Assembly (NCBI GenBank): GCA_003514385.1
Contig: DOQR01000004.1
Coordinates: forward strand, 452,754-516,753
DNA from: Oscillospiraceae bacterium
Lineage (GTDB): Bacteria; Bacillota; Clostridia; Oscillospirales; Acutalibacteraceae
Length of the DNA stretch: 64,000 bases
Reading direction: 5' to 3'
Shown here: in pieces, positions 1 to 7,551 of the stretch
Layout of the letters: each line of letters begins with the position of its first letter
How positions within the stretch are numbered: the stretch's first letter is position 1
The notes under the pieces: generated by a model
Database searches by the model: none
Seen by the model: only the letters and a program-made list of their open reading frames with translations
What the model was told of the DNA's origin: nothing
Translations under genes and position numbers: made by a program

Positions 1-933
1 TTCAACCTGTCGGCTGAGGAATACTTTCTCTGCGAAAAGGACGAAGATTTTTTCCTGCTCTGGCAGAACGAGCCGTGTATTGTAATCGGCAAAAATCAGA
101 ACGCGGCGGATGAGATAAACGGTGATTATGTCCGTACCCGCTCACTTCCCGTTGTTCGGCGGATAACCGGCGGCGGGGCTGTCTATCATGACCGCGGCAA
201 TCTCAATTTTTCGTTCATTATAAACGGTGAGGCGGACAGAGTTAAACTGTGCCGACCCGTTATAGATGTTCTTCGATCCATCGGCGTTGAAGCGGAGCTT
301 TCCGGGCGAAACGACATTCTTGTCGGCGGCAGAAAAATCTCCGGCACGGCGATGTGCTCGCGCGGCGGCAGGTCGCTGTTTCACGGCACACTGCTGATAA
401 ACGCCGACCTTGAGGCTATGTCCGAAGCGCTGAGGCCCGACGAAAACGAGTTGATGGGGCACGGAGTGAAATCGGTCAGAAGCCGCGTTGCAAATCTGTC
501 CGAATACACGAAAGAAGAAGTCAGCCCCGATATTATCGGCGCGATGCTGGCTGGATATATGACAGAGCGCGGCGGAGAAATATATGAACTCGGCGAAAGC
601 GATATAGAAGCCATTGAGAAGCTTCGGTACAGCAAATATTCGACCGACGAATGGAACTGCGGCGCCGAGCGGCTCCAAAAATCCGAGCGATCCCGTCTTA
701 GCTGTGGAACGGTTTATATAAAAAAGAAAACCGCCTGCGGGCGGATAGAAGATATACGCATTTTCGGCGATTTCATGAACATCGGAGATATTTCAAGGCT
801 CGAAGCGCGGCTTCGCGGGGCGGAGTTCCGGCGCGAAGAAATAATATCGGCACTCGAAGAAGCCCGGGTGGAAAAATATATTCCGAATTTGACCGCAGAC
901 GAGCTTGCGGACATCATAATGAAAAGCGAGTGA
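1..933 (+). CDS. lplA: Lipoate--protein ligase A (5' truncated by the window edge)
   Basis: Attaches lipoate, through lipoyl-AMP, to lysines of 2-oxoacid dehydrogenase E2 or glycine-cleavage H proteins in the cytosol. The reading frame is open from base 1, so the true start lies upstream; 310 codons are visible. The LplA signature is clear: RRITGGGAVYHD near visible codons 52-63, then GGRKISGTA with the catalytic-type lysine near codons 108-116, then FHGTLLI. The C-terminal third matches the accessory domain of bacterial LplA. Its stop is followed at once by the next gene, so they are probably co-transcribed. No lipoate-dependent complex is encoded in the window, so the acceptor protein is unknown. 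Confidence 0.93.
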   Translation, partial: FNLSAEEYFLCEKDEDFFLLWQNEPCIVIGKNQNAADEINGDYVRTRSLPVVRRITGGGAVYHDRGNLNFSFIINGEADRVKLCRPVIDVLRSIGVEAELSGRNDILVGGRKISGTAMCSRGGRSLFHGTLLINADLEAMSEALRPDENELMGHGVKSVRSRVANLSEYTKEEVSPDIIGAMLAGYMTERGGEIYELGESDIEAIEKLRYSKYSTDEWNCGAERLQKSERSRLSCGTVYIKKKTACGRIEDIRIFGDFMNIGDISRLEARLRGAEFRREEIISALEEARVEKYIPNLTADELADIIMKSE

Positions 934-938
934 TACAC

Positions 939-1790
939 ATGGAGAGACTCAAAAGGGCTGCTGCCATACATGATATTTCGGGCTTCGGCAAATGCTCGCT
1001 GACCGTCGCCCTGCCGATAATCTCCGCTATGGGCATTGAAGTGGCGGCCATACCCACGGCCGTGCTCTCTACGCAGACGGGCGGGCTCGAGGGCTTCACC
1101 TACCGCGACCTCACGGGCGACATGCGCCCGATAGCAGCGCACTGGAAGAAGCTCGGAATAAAATTTGACGCGATATACAGCGGCTTTCTCGGCTCTCTTG
1201 AACAGATAGACATAGTGACGGATTTCATCGATGACTTCAAAGAGAAAAACACCGTTGTGCTCGTCGACCCCGCTATGGCGGACGGCGGCAGTATGTACTC
1301 GGTGTTCAACATGGACTTTGCAAGGCAGATGACGCGCCTTTGCGCAAAGGCGGACATAATCGTTCCGAATTTTACGGAGGCCGCGTTCATGCTCGGCGAG
1401 GAATACCGCCCCGCCCCATACACAAAGGAATTTGTCGAATCGACGCTCAAAAGGCTCTCCGAGCTCGGGCCGTCAAAGGTGGTTCTGACGGGCGTTGCAT
1501 TCGACAAAAAACAGGTCGGCTCGGCTACCTATGACCGCCTGACGGGTGAAATAAGCTATGCGCTTTCGGACACGGTGGACGGATATTTTCACGGCACGGG
1601 CGACGTATTTGCGAGCGCTCTGCTCGGCGCGTACCTGAACGGACTCACCCTCGCCGAGAGCGCACGGATAGCCGTTGACTACACCCACGGCTGCATAGAG
1701 AGGACAAAGGAAGCCGGAACCGACCTTCGCTACGGCGTTGACTTTGAGCACGGAATCCCCGACCTGCTTCGGCAGACAGGAATAATATAA
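939..1790 (+). CDS. Pyridoxal/pyridoxamine kinase, PdxK/PdxY family
   Basis: ATP-dependent phosphorylation of a B6 vitamer to pyridoxal or pyridoxamine 5'-phosphate (salvage). The N terminus has the ribokinase-fold B6 kinase motif IHDISGFGKCSLT, the substrate loop STQTGG follows, and the C terminus carries the anion-hole/catalytic motif GTGDVFASALLGAYLNG (Asp of GTGD is the base). I chose ATG 939 because a weak AGCGAG lies 8 bases upstream; a GTG at 930 overlapping the lplA stop is possible. About 283 residues is normal for the family. It sits between lplA and thyA in a cofactor/one-carbon run. Whether pyridoxal or pyridoxamine is preferred cannot be told. Confidence 0.9.
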   Translation: MERLKRAAAIHDISGFGKCSLTVALPIISAMGIEVAAIPTAVLSTQTGGLEGFTYRDLTGDMRPIAAHWKKLGIKFDAIYSGFLGSLEQIDIVTDFIDDFKEKNTVVLVDPAMADGGSMYSVFNMDFARQMTRLCAKADIIVPNFTEAAFMLGEEYRPAPYTKEFVESTLKRLSELGPSKVVLTGVAFDKKQVGSATYDRLTGEISYALSDTVDGYFHGTGDVFASALLGAYLNGLTLAESARIAVDYTHGCIERTKEAGTDLRYGVDFEHGIPDLLRQTGII

Positions 1791-1811
1791 ATATAAAGAG
1801 GAGAGGACTAA

Positions 1812-2642
1812 ATGAGCTACGCAGACGAAGTATTTATCGCAAACTGCAAGGATATACTCGAAAACGGCACTTGGGACACGGACTACAACGTTCGCCCGCA
1901 CTGGGAGGACGGCACGAGCGCGCACACGATAAAGAAATTCGGCATTGTCAACCGCTATGACCTTTCAAAGGAGTTCCCGGCGATGACGCTCAGAAAGACC
2001 TTTATCAAGAGCGCAACGGACGAGCTGCTCTGGATATGGCAGAAGAAATCGAACAACGTCAACGACTTCAAGGGGCACGTCTGGGACGCTTGGGCTAACG
2101 AGGACGGCAGCATCGGCAAGGCATACGGCTATCAGCTCGGAGTCAAGCACCACTATCCCGAGGGCGACTTCGACCAGGTTGACAGAGTTCTCTATGACCT
2201 CAAGCACAACCCGCTCAGCCGCCGCATACTGACAAACATATACGTCCACGCAGACCTGAGTGAAATGAATCTCTACCCCTGCGCCTACAGCATGACTTTC
2301 AATGTCACGGGCAAGAAACTCAACGCGATACTCAACCAGCGCTCGCAGGATATGCTCACGGCGAACAGCTGGAACGTCTGCCAATATGCGACGCTCGTTC
2401 ACATGATAGCGCAGGTGTCGGGGCTTGAGCCGGGCGAGTTCGTCCATGTCATAGCCGACGCGCACATATATGACAGGCACGTTCCGATAGTTGAGGAGCT
2501 TATAAAGCGCGAGCCATATGACGCGCCGAAGTTTATACTCGACAAGTCGATAACAGATTTCTACAAATTCACGCCCGACAGCGTGCATTTCGAGGACTAC
2601 AAGTATCACGAATTCACCGAAAAAATACCCGTTGCGATATAA
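1812..2642 (+). CDS. thyA: Thymidylate synthase
   Basis: Converts dUMP plus 5,10-methylene-tetrahydrofolate to dTMP and dihydrofolate. Visible features are the N-terminal phosphate-binding Arg region, the WDAWANEDGSIGKAYG block, the catalytic cysteine in LYPCAYSM (Cys157), the substrate block NQRSQDMLTANSWNV and the C-terminal DAHIYDRHVPIV. The active-site segment is less canonical than the usual LPPCH form, as in several clostridial ThyA proteins. 276 residues is typical. A strong GAGGAGAGG precedes the ATG. folA follows after 9 bases with its own AAGGAG, the classic thyA-folA pairing in which FolA recycles the dihydrofolate made here. Confidence 0.95.
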   Translation: MSYADEVFIANCKDILENGTWDTDYNVRPHWEDGTSAHTIKKFGIVNRYDLSKEFPAMTLRKTFIKSATDELLWIWQKKSNNVNDFKGHVWDAWANEDGSIGKAYGYQLGVKHHYPEGDFDQVDRVLYDLKHNPLSRRILTNIYVHADLSEMNLYPCAYSMTFNVTGKKLNAILNQRSQDMLTANSWNVCQYATLVHMIAQVSGLEPGEFVHVIADAHIYDRHVPIVEELIKREPYDAPKFILDKSITDFYKFTPDSVHFEDYKYHEFTEKIPVAI

Positions 2643-2651
2643 GGAGCCAAG

Positions 2652-3134
2652 ATGAAAGCAATAGTTTGCGCCGACATAAATTGGGGCATAGGAAAGGGCG
2701 CGGGAATGCTCTTTCACATCCCCGCAGACCTGAAATTTTTCAAAGAAAAGACCATGGGCGGCACCGTCATAATGGGGCGCACGACATTTCTCTCCCTGCC
2801 GGGGCCGAAGGCTCTGCCGGGCAGAAAGAACATCGTGCTGACGCGAAGCGACGGCTGGAGCGCCGAAAATGTTACGGTGTGCCGCAGCACAGACGAGCTT
2901 GCGGACATAATAAGCAGCGACGAAAAAGTGTTTCTTATAGGCGGCGAGGCAGTCTACGGTGAACTCATAGACGCCTGCGACGAGGCGTTTGTAACGCGCG
3001 TCAACGCGGACGGGGGCGCAGAAAAGTTCTTCCCCGACCTCGACGCCCGCGCAGGCTGGAGGCTCGTCGAGCGCTCCGCCGCGCAGGAGAGCAACGGATA
3101 CGTTTTCACGTTTGACAGATATGTAAAAGAATAA
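2652..3134 (+). CDS. folA: Dihydrofolate reductase
   Basis: NADPH-dependent reduction of dihydrofolate to tetrahydrofolate. The N terminus carries the family pattern INWGIGKGAGMLFHIPADLKFF (folate/NADPH pocket, Met20-loop region), followed by GGTVIMGRTTF, LPGRKNIVLTR and FLIGGEAVYGELI (the GG of the NADPH site). 160 residues is the usual length. It is the last gene of the lplA-kinase-thyA-folA run and is followed by an intrinsic terminator. The active-site acid is probably the Asp in PADLKFF. Nothing suggests a trimethoprim-resistance variant. Confidence 0.95.
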   Translation: MKAIVCADINWGIGKGAGMLFHIPADLKFFKEKTMGGTVIMGRTTFLSLPGPKALPGRKNIVLTRSDGWSAENVTVCRSTDELADIISSDEKVFLIGGEAVYGELIDACDEAFVTRVNADGGAEKFFPDLDARAGWRLVERSAAQESNGYVFTFDRYVKE

Positions 3135-3142
3135 GCTATACG

Positions 3143-3182
3143 AAACGGGATTGACGGACTGATCGCCAATCCCGTTTTTTTG
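3143..3182 (+). terminator. Intrinsic terminator after folA
   Basis: Inverted repeat AACGGGATTG / CAATCCCGTT with a 13-base loop, followed by a run of seven T. It begins 9 bases after the folA stop. Confidence 0.9.
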
Positions 3183-3322
3183 TTTTATTCGGTCGGGTCG
3201 GACTTTTTTCGGCTCTTTAATCAAAGATTTATTTTTGCGCTATCGCCGTTCTTGCCGCAATATGCACAAACAAAGCGCCCGACATTTGGAAATATTGACG
3301 AAAGAAAAATAAAACTTTTCCG

Positions 3323-3351
3323 TTGACAAACGCCGAAAAGGATGATAATAT
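3323..3351 (+). promoter_or_regulatory. Promoter of the GntR-ABC operon
   Basis: A consensus TTGACA at 3323-3328 is followed by a GATAATAT -10 region at 3344-3351. The spacer is 15 bp to GATAAT or 17 bp to TAATAT. The palindrome at 3355-3379 lies on the expected start site. Confidence 0.7.
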
Positions 3352-3354
3352 ACA

Positions 3355-3379
3355 ACTGAGCTATTTGAGATAGCTCAGT
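3355..3379. promoter_or_regulatory. Probable GntR (YtrA-type) operator palindrome
   Basis: Perfect inverted repeat ACTGAGCTA-N7-TAGCTCAGT immediately downstream of the -10 region and upstream of the Shine-Dalgarno of the GntR gene. Its position across the start site fits steric autorepression of the operon. The assignment to the adjacent regulator is inferred from position and symmetry. Confidence 0.75.
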
Positions 3380-3409
3380 TAGCTAACTTTTTAATACGGA
3401 GGACAAATC

Positions 3410-3778
3410 GTGATTATACTCGATTTCCACTCAAAAACACCTATCTACGAACAGATCGAGGAGCAGGTGATGCTCATGGTCAGGCGCGGCGTGTACAAGC
3501 CGCACGACCGTCTGCCCTCCACCCGCTCTTTAGCTTCCGAGCTCAAGCTCAATGTGAACACCGTAAAGCGCGCGTTTCAGGAGCTTGAGGCAAAGGGCGT
3601 GACCTATTCCCAACCCGGGCGCGGAGTCTTTATCAGCGAAAACGCGGCGGACAACAGCCGCGTGCGCGAGCAGACTCTTTCGGCGCTCTCGGCCGCTCTG
3701 CGCTCGGCGAAGGCAAACGGGCTGAGCGAAGCGGATATTGATGAGCTTCTAAAGCAGGTCTACGCCGAAAACAAATGA
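3410..3778 (+). CDS. GntR-family regulator, YtrA subfamily
   Basis: DNA-binding repressor probably controlling its own operon with the two ABC-transporter genes downstream. Residues 10-75 form the GntR winged helix: PIYEQIEEQVMLMVRRGVY, then LPSTRSLASELKLNVNTVKRAF with the recognition helix, then the wing GRGVFIS. Only about 45 residues follow, so there is no large effector domain; this short build is typical of YtrA-type regulators that sit with ABC exporters. The start is GTG 3410 with GGAGGAC 6-12 bases upstream. The effector is unknown; in the family, cell-envelope antibiotics often induce such operons. Confidence 0.9.
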   Translation: MIILDFHSKTPIYEQIEEQVMLMVRRGVYKPHDRLPSTRSLASELKLNVNTVKRAFQELEAKGVTYSQPGRGVFISENAADNSRVREQTLSALSAALRSAKANGLSEADIDELLKQVYAENK

Positions 3779-3800
3779 AAGGAGCAAAGAGGCAAACGCC

Positions 3801-4700
3801 ATGATTGAATTCAGAAACGTCACCAAAAGCTACGGCGATTTTACCGCCGTTGAGGACATATCCTTCTCCGCTTGTGACTCGTCCGTCTGCGGTCTGATAG
3901 GCTACAACGGCGCGGGCAAGACAACGCTTATAAAATGCGCTGCGGGGCTCTATAAGCCGGACTCCGGCAAGGTGCTTATAGACGGCGAATCCACCTACAA
4001 TTCCGATGAGGTGCGCTCGCGGCTGTTCTTCGTGCCGGACGATCTCTTCTTCCCCGTCGGCTCGACCCCGAACAGCGCGGCTCGCTTCTACAAAGACTAC
4101 TACCCGGAGTTTTCATTCGGCAACTTCGAGCGTATGCTAAAGCTCTTTGAGCTTGACGGCGACGCGAAAATACGCGGATTTTCAAAAGGAATGCAGCGCC
4201 AGACGGAGATAGCGTTAGCGCTCGCCTCGTCGCCGAAGATCCTGCTGCTCGATGAATGCCTCGACGGGCTTGACATCGCTAAAAAGGACATCTGCAAGCA
4301 GCTTTTCATGGACTACATGGCTCAGAGCGGCTGCACCATGCTCATCTCGTCTCACGCGATAGCAGACCTCCAAAACCTCTGCGACAGGATAGTGCTGATA
4401 TCCGGAAAGCGTATGCAGATGAACTGCTGCACGGACGATATCCCCTCTACCTGGCGCAAATTCAGGCTTCAGTTTGACTTTGAGCCGACGCGCTCGATAT
4501 TCGGGAATATCGACATCAAAAAGCTCGACATCGACGGCATGAGTGCCGTTGTGACCGTCTGCGGACACATCGACGACGCAAGGGCAAAGCTCGACGCATT
4601 GGAGCCGCTGTTCATCGACGAGTTCCCGATGGAGCTTGAAGAAATATTCTTACAGGAAACGGAGGACAAGAGCGATGAAATCTCAAAAGTCTTTGAATAA
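3801..4700 (+). CDS. ABC transporter ATP-binding protein
   Basis: ATPase subunit that should power the membrane protein encoded next. Walker A is GYNGAGKT (residues 34-41), the signature is the degenerate FSKGMQRQ instead of LSGGQ, Walker B is KILLLDECLDGLD, and the H-loop is LISSHAIADL. About 85 residues follow the H-loop, a tail common in ABC-2-type exporters of the YtrB/CcmA group. The 3' end overlaps the permease start by 26 bases, so the two are probably translationally coupled. The substrate is unknown. The GntR neighbour suggests stress-induced export or envelope protection. Confidence 0.9.
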   Translation: MIEFRNVTKSYGDFTAVEDISFSACDSSVCGLIGYNGAGKTTLIKCAAGLYKPDSGKVLIDGESTYNSDEVRSRLFFVPDDLFFPVGSTPNSAARFYKDYYPEFSFGNFERMLKLFELDGDAKIRGFSKGMQRQTEIALALASSPKILLLDECLDGLDIAKKDICKQLFMDYMAQSGCTMLISSHAIADLQNLCDRIVLISGKRMQMNCCTDDIPSTWRKFRLQFDFEPTRSIFGNIDIKKLDIDGMSAVVTVCGHIDDARAKLDALEPLFIDEFPMELEEIFLQETEDKSDEISKVFE

Positions 4701-7032
4701 TATTGCTTCCGCCGACTTAAAGCGCAGCTTTGCTTCAAATCTCGTCATACCCGCGCTGACCTTTCTCGCATTCACTGTGCAGGCGGCAGTATGCGCATAT
4801 TTTCAGTTCAAACAGAAAGAAAAGGTCTTTTTCACATGGTTCAGGAACTCGCCCGACTCGCTTGTTTTCATCTCATTCTGCGTTGTTCTCGTCGGCGCGA
4901 TACAGGCGGCATACACTCTGCGATTCATCAACATAAAGAATCAGTCAAATGTGTGGTTCAGCTTCAATCTCAGCCGCTCGACGCTCTTTAAAAACCGCTG
5001 TGTTTCTTCGCTGACGCTCCTCGGCGCGGCGATAATAATACCCGGAATAATCAGCGCGATAATATGCTGCGCGTCCGGCTGTTCCGCCGCAAAAGTTCTC
5101 CCGGTAATATTCTATCAGTATTCCGGATTTTTGACGATGATGTTCGCGGGCTTCGCGATAGGCGCGCTGACGGCTTCGCTCACGGGAAGCGTTGCGGAGA
5201 GCATATTCTATTCTGTAGTGCTCATTCTCACCCTGCCGCTTCTCTCGACTGCTTGGGACGCCCTTTCTTCGGTATTTCTGCGCGGCAGGACGGCAGTCTC
5301 CGGCGTGAATTACACCGGCAACATGGATATGCAGCATTACTATTTCAGTTTCTCCATCCAACGGGGCGGACGCGGGATAATGGCATTCTGCCCGTTCACG
5401 CTGTTCCGCGTTCCCGGAACGAGTATAGAGGATTCTGCAATCTCGGATCTGCGCGGATTCGGTCCTATCGACTTCGGTTACTGCAAGGACGGCTCATCTC
5501 TGCCCGGGATAGACGCATGGCTTCCGATACTGCTTTGGATAGTTTTGACCGCCGTATTGATCGTGCTCGCGCAGCGGATGTTCAGCAAAAAGAAGCTTGA
5601 AGAGCTCGGAGTTCCGGCGGCGAGCCGTGTACTCACAGCGCTTACCTCGGCGATAATAGTGTTCTGCGGATTTTCCGTTCCCGCATGGGTTTTGAAAACC
5701 ACTATCCCCTCCGTTAATACTGCGCTCACCGCGCTTTTGGGTATCGCCGTCATGCTCGCGGCATATTTTGCCTACACATTCATTGCGCGCAGGAATTTGA
5801 AGGCGGTTCGCAAGAATCTCTGGCAGTTTGCAATGCCGGTCGGCGCAACGGCGATAATCACCGCAATATTCCTAACAGGCGGATTCGGCTACACCGCGCG
5901 CGTTCCCGAAGCGGAAGAGGTAGAGTATGTCACGGTGTCGATGCCGTTCAGCTTTGAGAGCGGAATGGCGCAAAACGGCAGTATACTCCGCACCGTCAAG
6001 GGCACTGCAACGGTTCTCAAGCCCTATACAAACTGCATAACTCTCTCGACGGAAAAGGACATAAACACGGTGCTCTCCATCCACAAGCTCATAACGAACG
6101 AGAAGAAGAGCGACGAAAAGACAAACACCCAGTTCTCCGTCAAATATTATTTCAAGAACGGGAAGAGCATGGAGCGCACTTTCACGAACATAAGTGAAAA
6201 AGACCTCAACTCATATTTTGCCGTTGCCGACACGGACGGGGTAAAGGAACAGCAATATCTTTTCCTCGCCGCCTCCGACACAGAGCGCGAAAAGCTCAAA
6301 AGCGAAGACGTAAAAGCTCCGAATATGTCGAACCTGCAAGGCTATTTCTTATTTCGAAACTGCGGCAGTCCGCTGCGCAATACGGATGGCGTTCTAATAG
6401 CGAGCAAGGACGGCAGCTTCTGCCGCGAGCTGAGCTCGGATGAGCTTGATAAGCTCGGCAAATGCATATGGAGCGACATATCGAAGAAAAAATATACGGA
6501 TATTCTTCGCGGCAGCGAAAAGGAAGTAGCATATATTTATCTCAACGACAGTGCCACATACTACGGCGGTCGATATGAAGAAAATGTTGAAGGCAGATCT
6601 GTTCTTGCGGCTGTCACGGACGACATGACCGAGACGCTGAAGTTTATCAAAGAACACGGCATGGCGGACGCGCTCGGGCAAAAGCGTGAAGTGAAGAGCG
6701 TCAATATTTACGACTGCCGCCGCATCATTTTGCAGGCGCAGGAGATAAACAAAAGCGGAAAATACGGCGGCACCGCGATAAACCCGATTTTTATTATGAG
6801 CACGATGTTCAACACGAAAGAAATAAAGCTGGTGAACAAAACTTTCGGCGACATGGACGACTGCTTCATAAAGAGCATTACAAATCAAAAGCAGTCAGAC
6901 GAGCTGTTCGCTCTCGCTCAAGGACAGTGTTACACCTCTCTCGGCGGCTATATCGCGCAGATAACATTCACCGACGGCTACAATCAGACGATGTACATTC
7001 CCGAAAGCGATGCACCGGGATATATAAAATAA
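4675..7032 (+). CDS. Large ABC-2-like membrane protein with C-terminal extracytoplasmic domain
   Basis: Probable permease partner of the upstream ATPase. ATG 4675 is chosen because GGAGGACAAG lies just upstream; an earlier TTG at 4636 lacks a site. Roughly the first 420 of 785 residues are rich in membrane segments (for example LVIPALTFLAFTVQAAVC, VFISFCVVLVGAIQAA, AAIIIPGIISAIICC, ATAIITAIFLTGGFGY). The last ~360 residues are soluble and polar, with repeated KxxNxYF- and YIYLNDSATYY-like stretches, suggesting a large exposed domain. I recognise no domain name for that half. The architecture resembles permeases of YtrABCDEF-like loci, but a function cannot be assigned. Confidence 0.75.
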   Translation: MKSQKSLNNIASADLKRSFASNLVIPALTFLAFTVQAAVCAYFQFKQKEKVFFTWFRNSPDSLVFISFCVVLVGAIQAAYTLRFINIKNQSNVWFSFNLSRSTLFKNRCVSSLTLLGAAIIIPGIISAIICCASGCSAAKVLPVIFYQYSGFLTMMFAGFAIGALTASLTGSVAESIFYSVVLILTLPLLSTAWDALSSVFLRGRTAVSGVNYTGNMDMQHYYFSFSIQRGGRGIMAFCPFTLFRVPGTSIEDSAISDLRGFGPIDFGYCKDGSSLPGIDAWLPILLWIVLTAVLIVLAQRMFSKKKLEELGVPAASRVLTALTSAIIVFCGFSVPAWVLKTTIPSVNTALTALLGIAVMLAAYFAYTFIARRNLKAVRKNLWQFAMPVGATAIITAIFLTGGFGYTARVPEAEEVEYVTVSMPFSFESGMAQNGSILRTVKGTATVLKPYTNCITLSTEKDINTVLSIHKLITNEKKSDEKTNTQFSVKYYFKNGKSMERTFTNISEKDLNSYFAVADTDGVKEQQYLFLAASDTEREKLKSEDVKAPNMSNLQGYFLFRNCGSPLRNTDGVLIASKDGSFCRELSSDELDKLGKCIWSDISKKKYTDILRGSEKEVAYIYLNDSATYYGGRYEENVEGRSVLAAVTDDMTETLKFIKEHGMADALGQKREVKSVNIYDCRRIILQAQEINKSGKYGGTAINPIFIMSTMFNTKEIKLVNKTFGDMDDCFIKSITNQKQSDELFALAQGQCYTSLGGYIAQITFTDGYNQTMYIPESDAPGYIK

Positions 7033-7036
7033 GAGA

Positions 7037-7075
7037 AAACGGCAGGAACTTTTTTACGGTTCCTGCCGTTTTTGT
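7037..7075. terminator. Terminator between convergent operons
   Basis: AACGGCAGGAAC / GGTTCCTGCCGTT hairpin with TTTTTG downstream on plus. It also carries A-rich flanking sequence, so it may serve the minus-strand lipoprotein gene that ends at 7075. Confidence 0.88.
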
Positions 7076-7551
7076 TATACATATTCTGCTGTCATCTGAA
7101 CTGTTCCGGTGAAATGGTCGAAGTCTATCATGATGTAGTTGCCGCCGTTTTCGAAATTGAACTCATGTTCGAATCTGCCGTCGGCGTCGGGCGTATATTC
7201 GAGCACTTTTCCGTTCATTCTCAGGCGGATGACCGCGCTGCCGGACTCGGTTTTGATATAAGCTTTCACTTTTATCAGCTTGTCGCGCGCCGACGCGCCG
7301 CCGAACACGGTATCGCGTCCGGTCTCGTTCTCACACTGCGCGGTGTAGCTGCCGGTGAACCAATCCTTGCCGTTGTTCTCGCGCTTGCCGATGAGCCTGG
7401 CGCTGTTCGTGACATCGGACATTTTGAACGCGCCACGCAGATCGTCAAAGTATCTGTCCGCGCGTTTGAGCTGCATACTGCCTCGGCTCATGCACGCCGT
7501 GAGCGAGAGCATTAGAGCAAGAGTCAGCAGAACAGCCGCTGCTCTTTTCAT
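7075..7551 (-). CDS. Small lipoprotein of the BceAB-like operon
   Basis: 158 residues with a lipoprotein signal: MKRAAAVLLTLALMLSLTAC, the cysteine in LTAC being the likely lipidation site. The mature part has no family I recognise; it is polar and probably beta-rich (GKDWFTGSYTAQCENETGRD, RLRMNGKVLEYTPDADGRF). The ATG overlaps the stop of the upstream permease by one base (TAATG), indicating coupling. Being the last gene of an exporter plus two-component operon, it may shield or help sense the peptide, but that is inference only. Confidence 0.8.
   Translation of the reverse strand: MKRAAAVLLTLALMLSLTACMSRGSMQLKRADRYFDDLRGAFKMSDVTNSARLIGKRENNGKDWFTGSYTAQCENETGRDTVFGGASARDKLIKVKAYIKTESGSAVIRLRMNGKVLEYTPDADGRFEHEFNFENGGNYIMIDFDHFTGTVQMTAEYV

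Noticed and set aside
4636..4674. Earlier TTG start for the large permease
   Set aside because: No ribosome site; ATG 4675 has GGAGG at the right distance.
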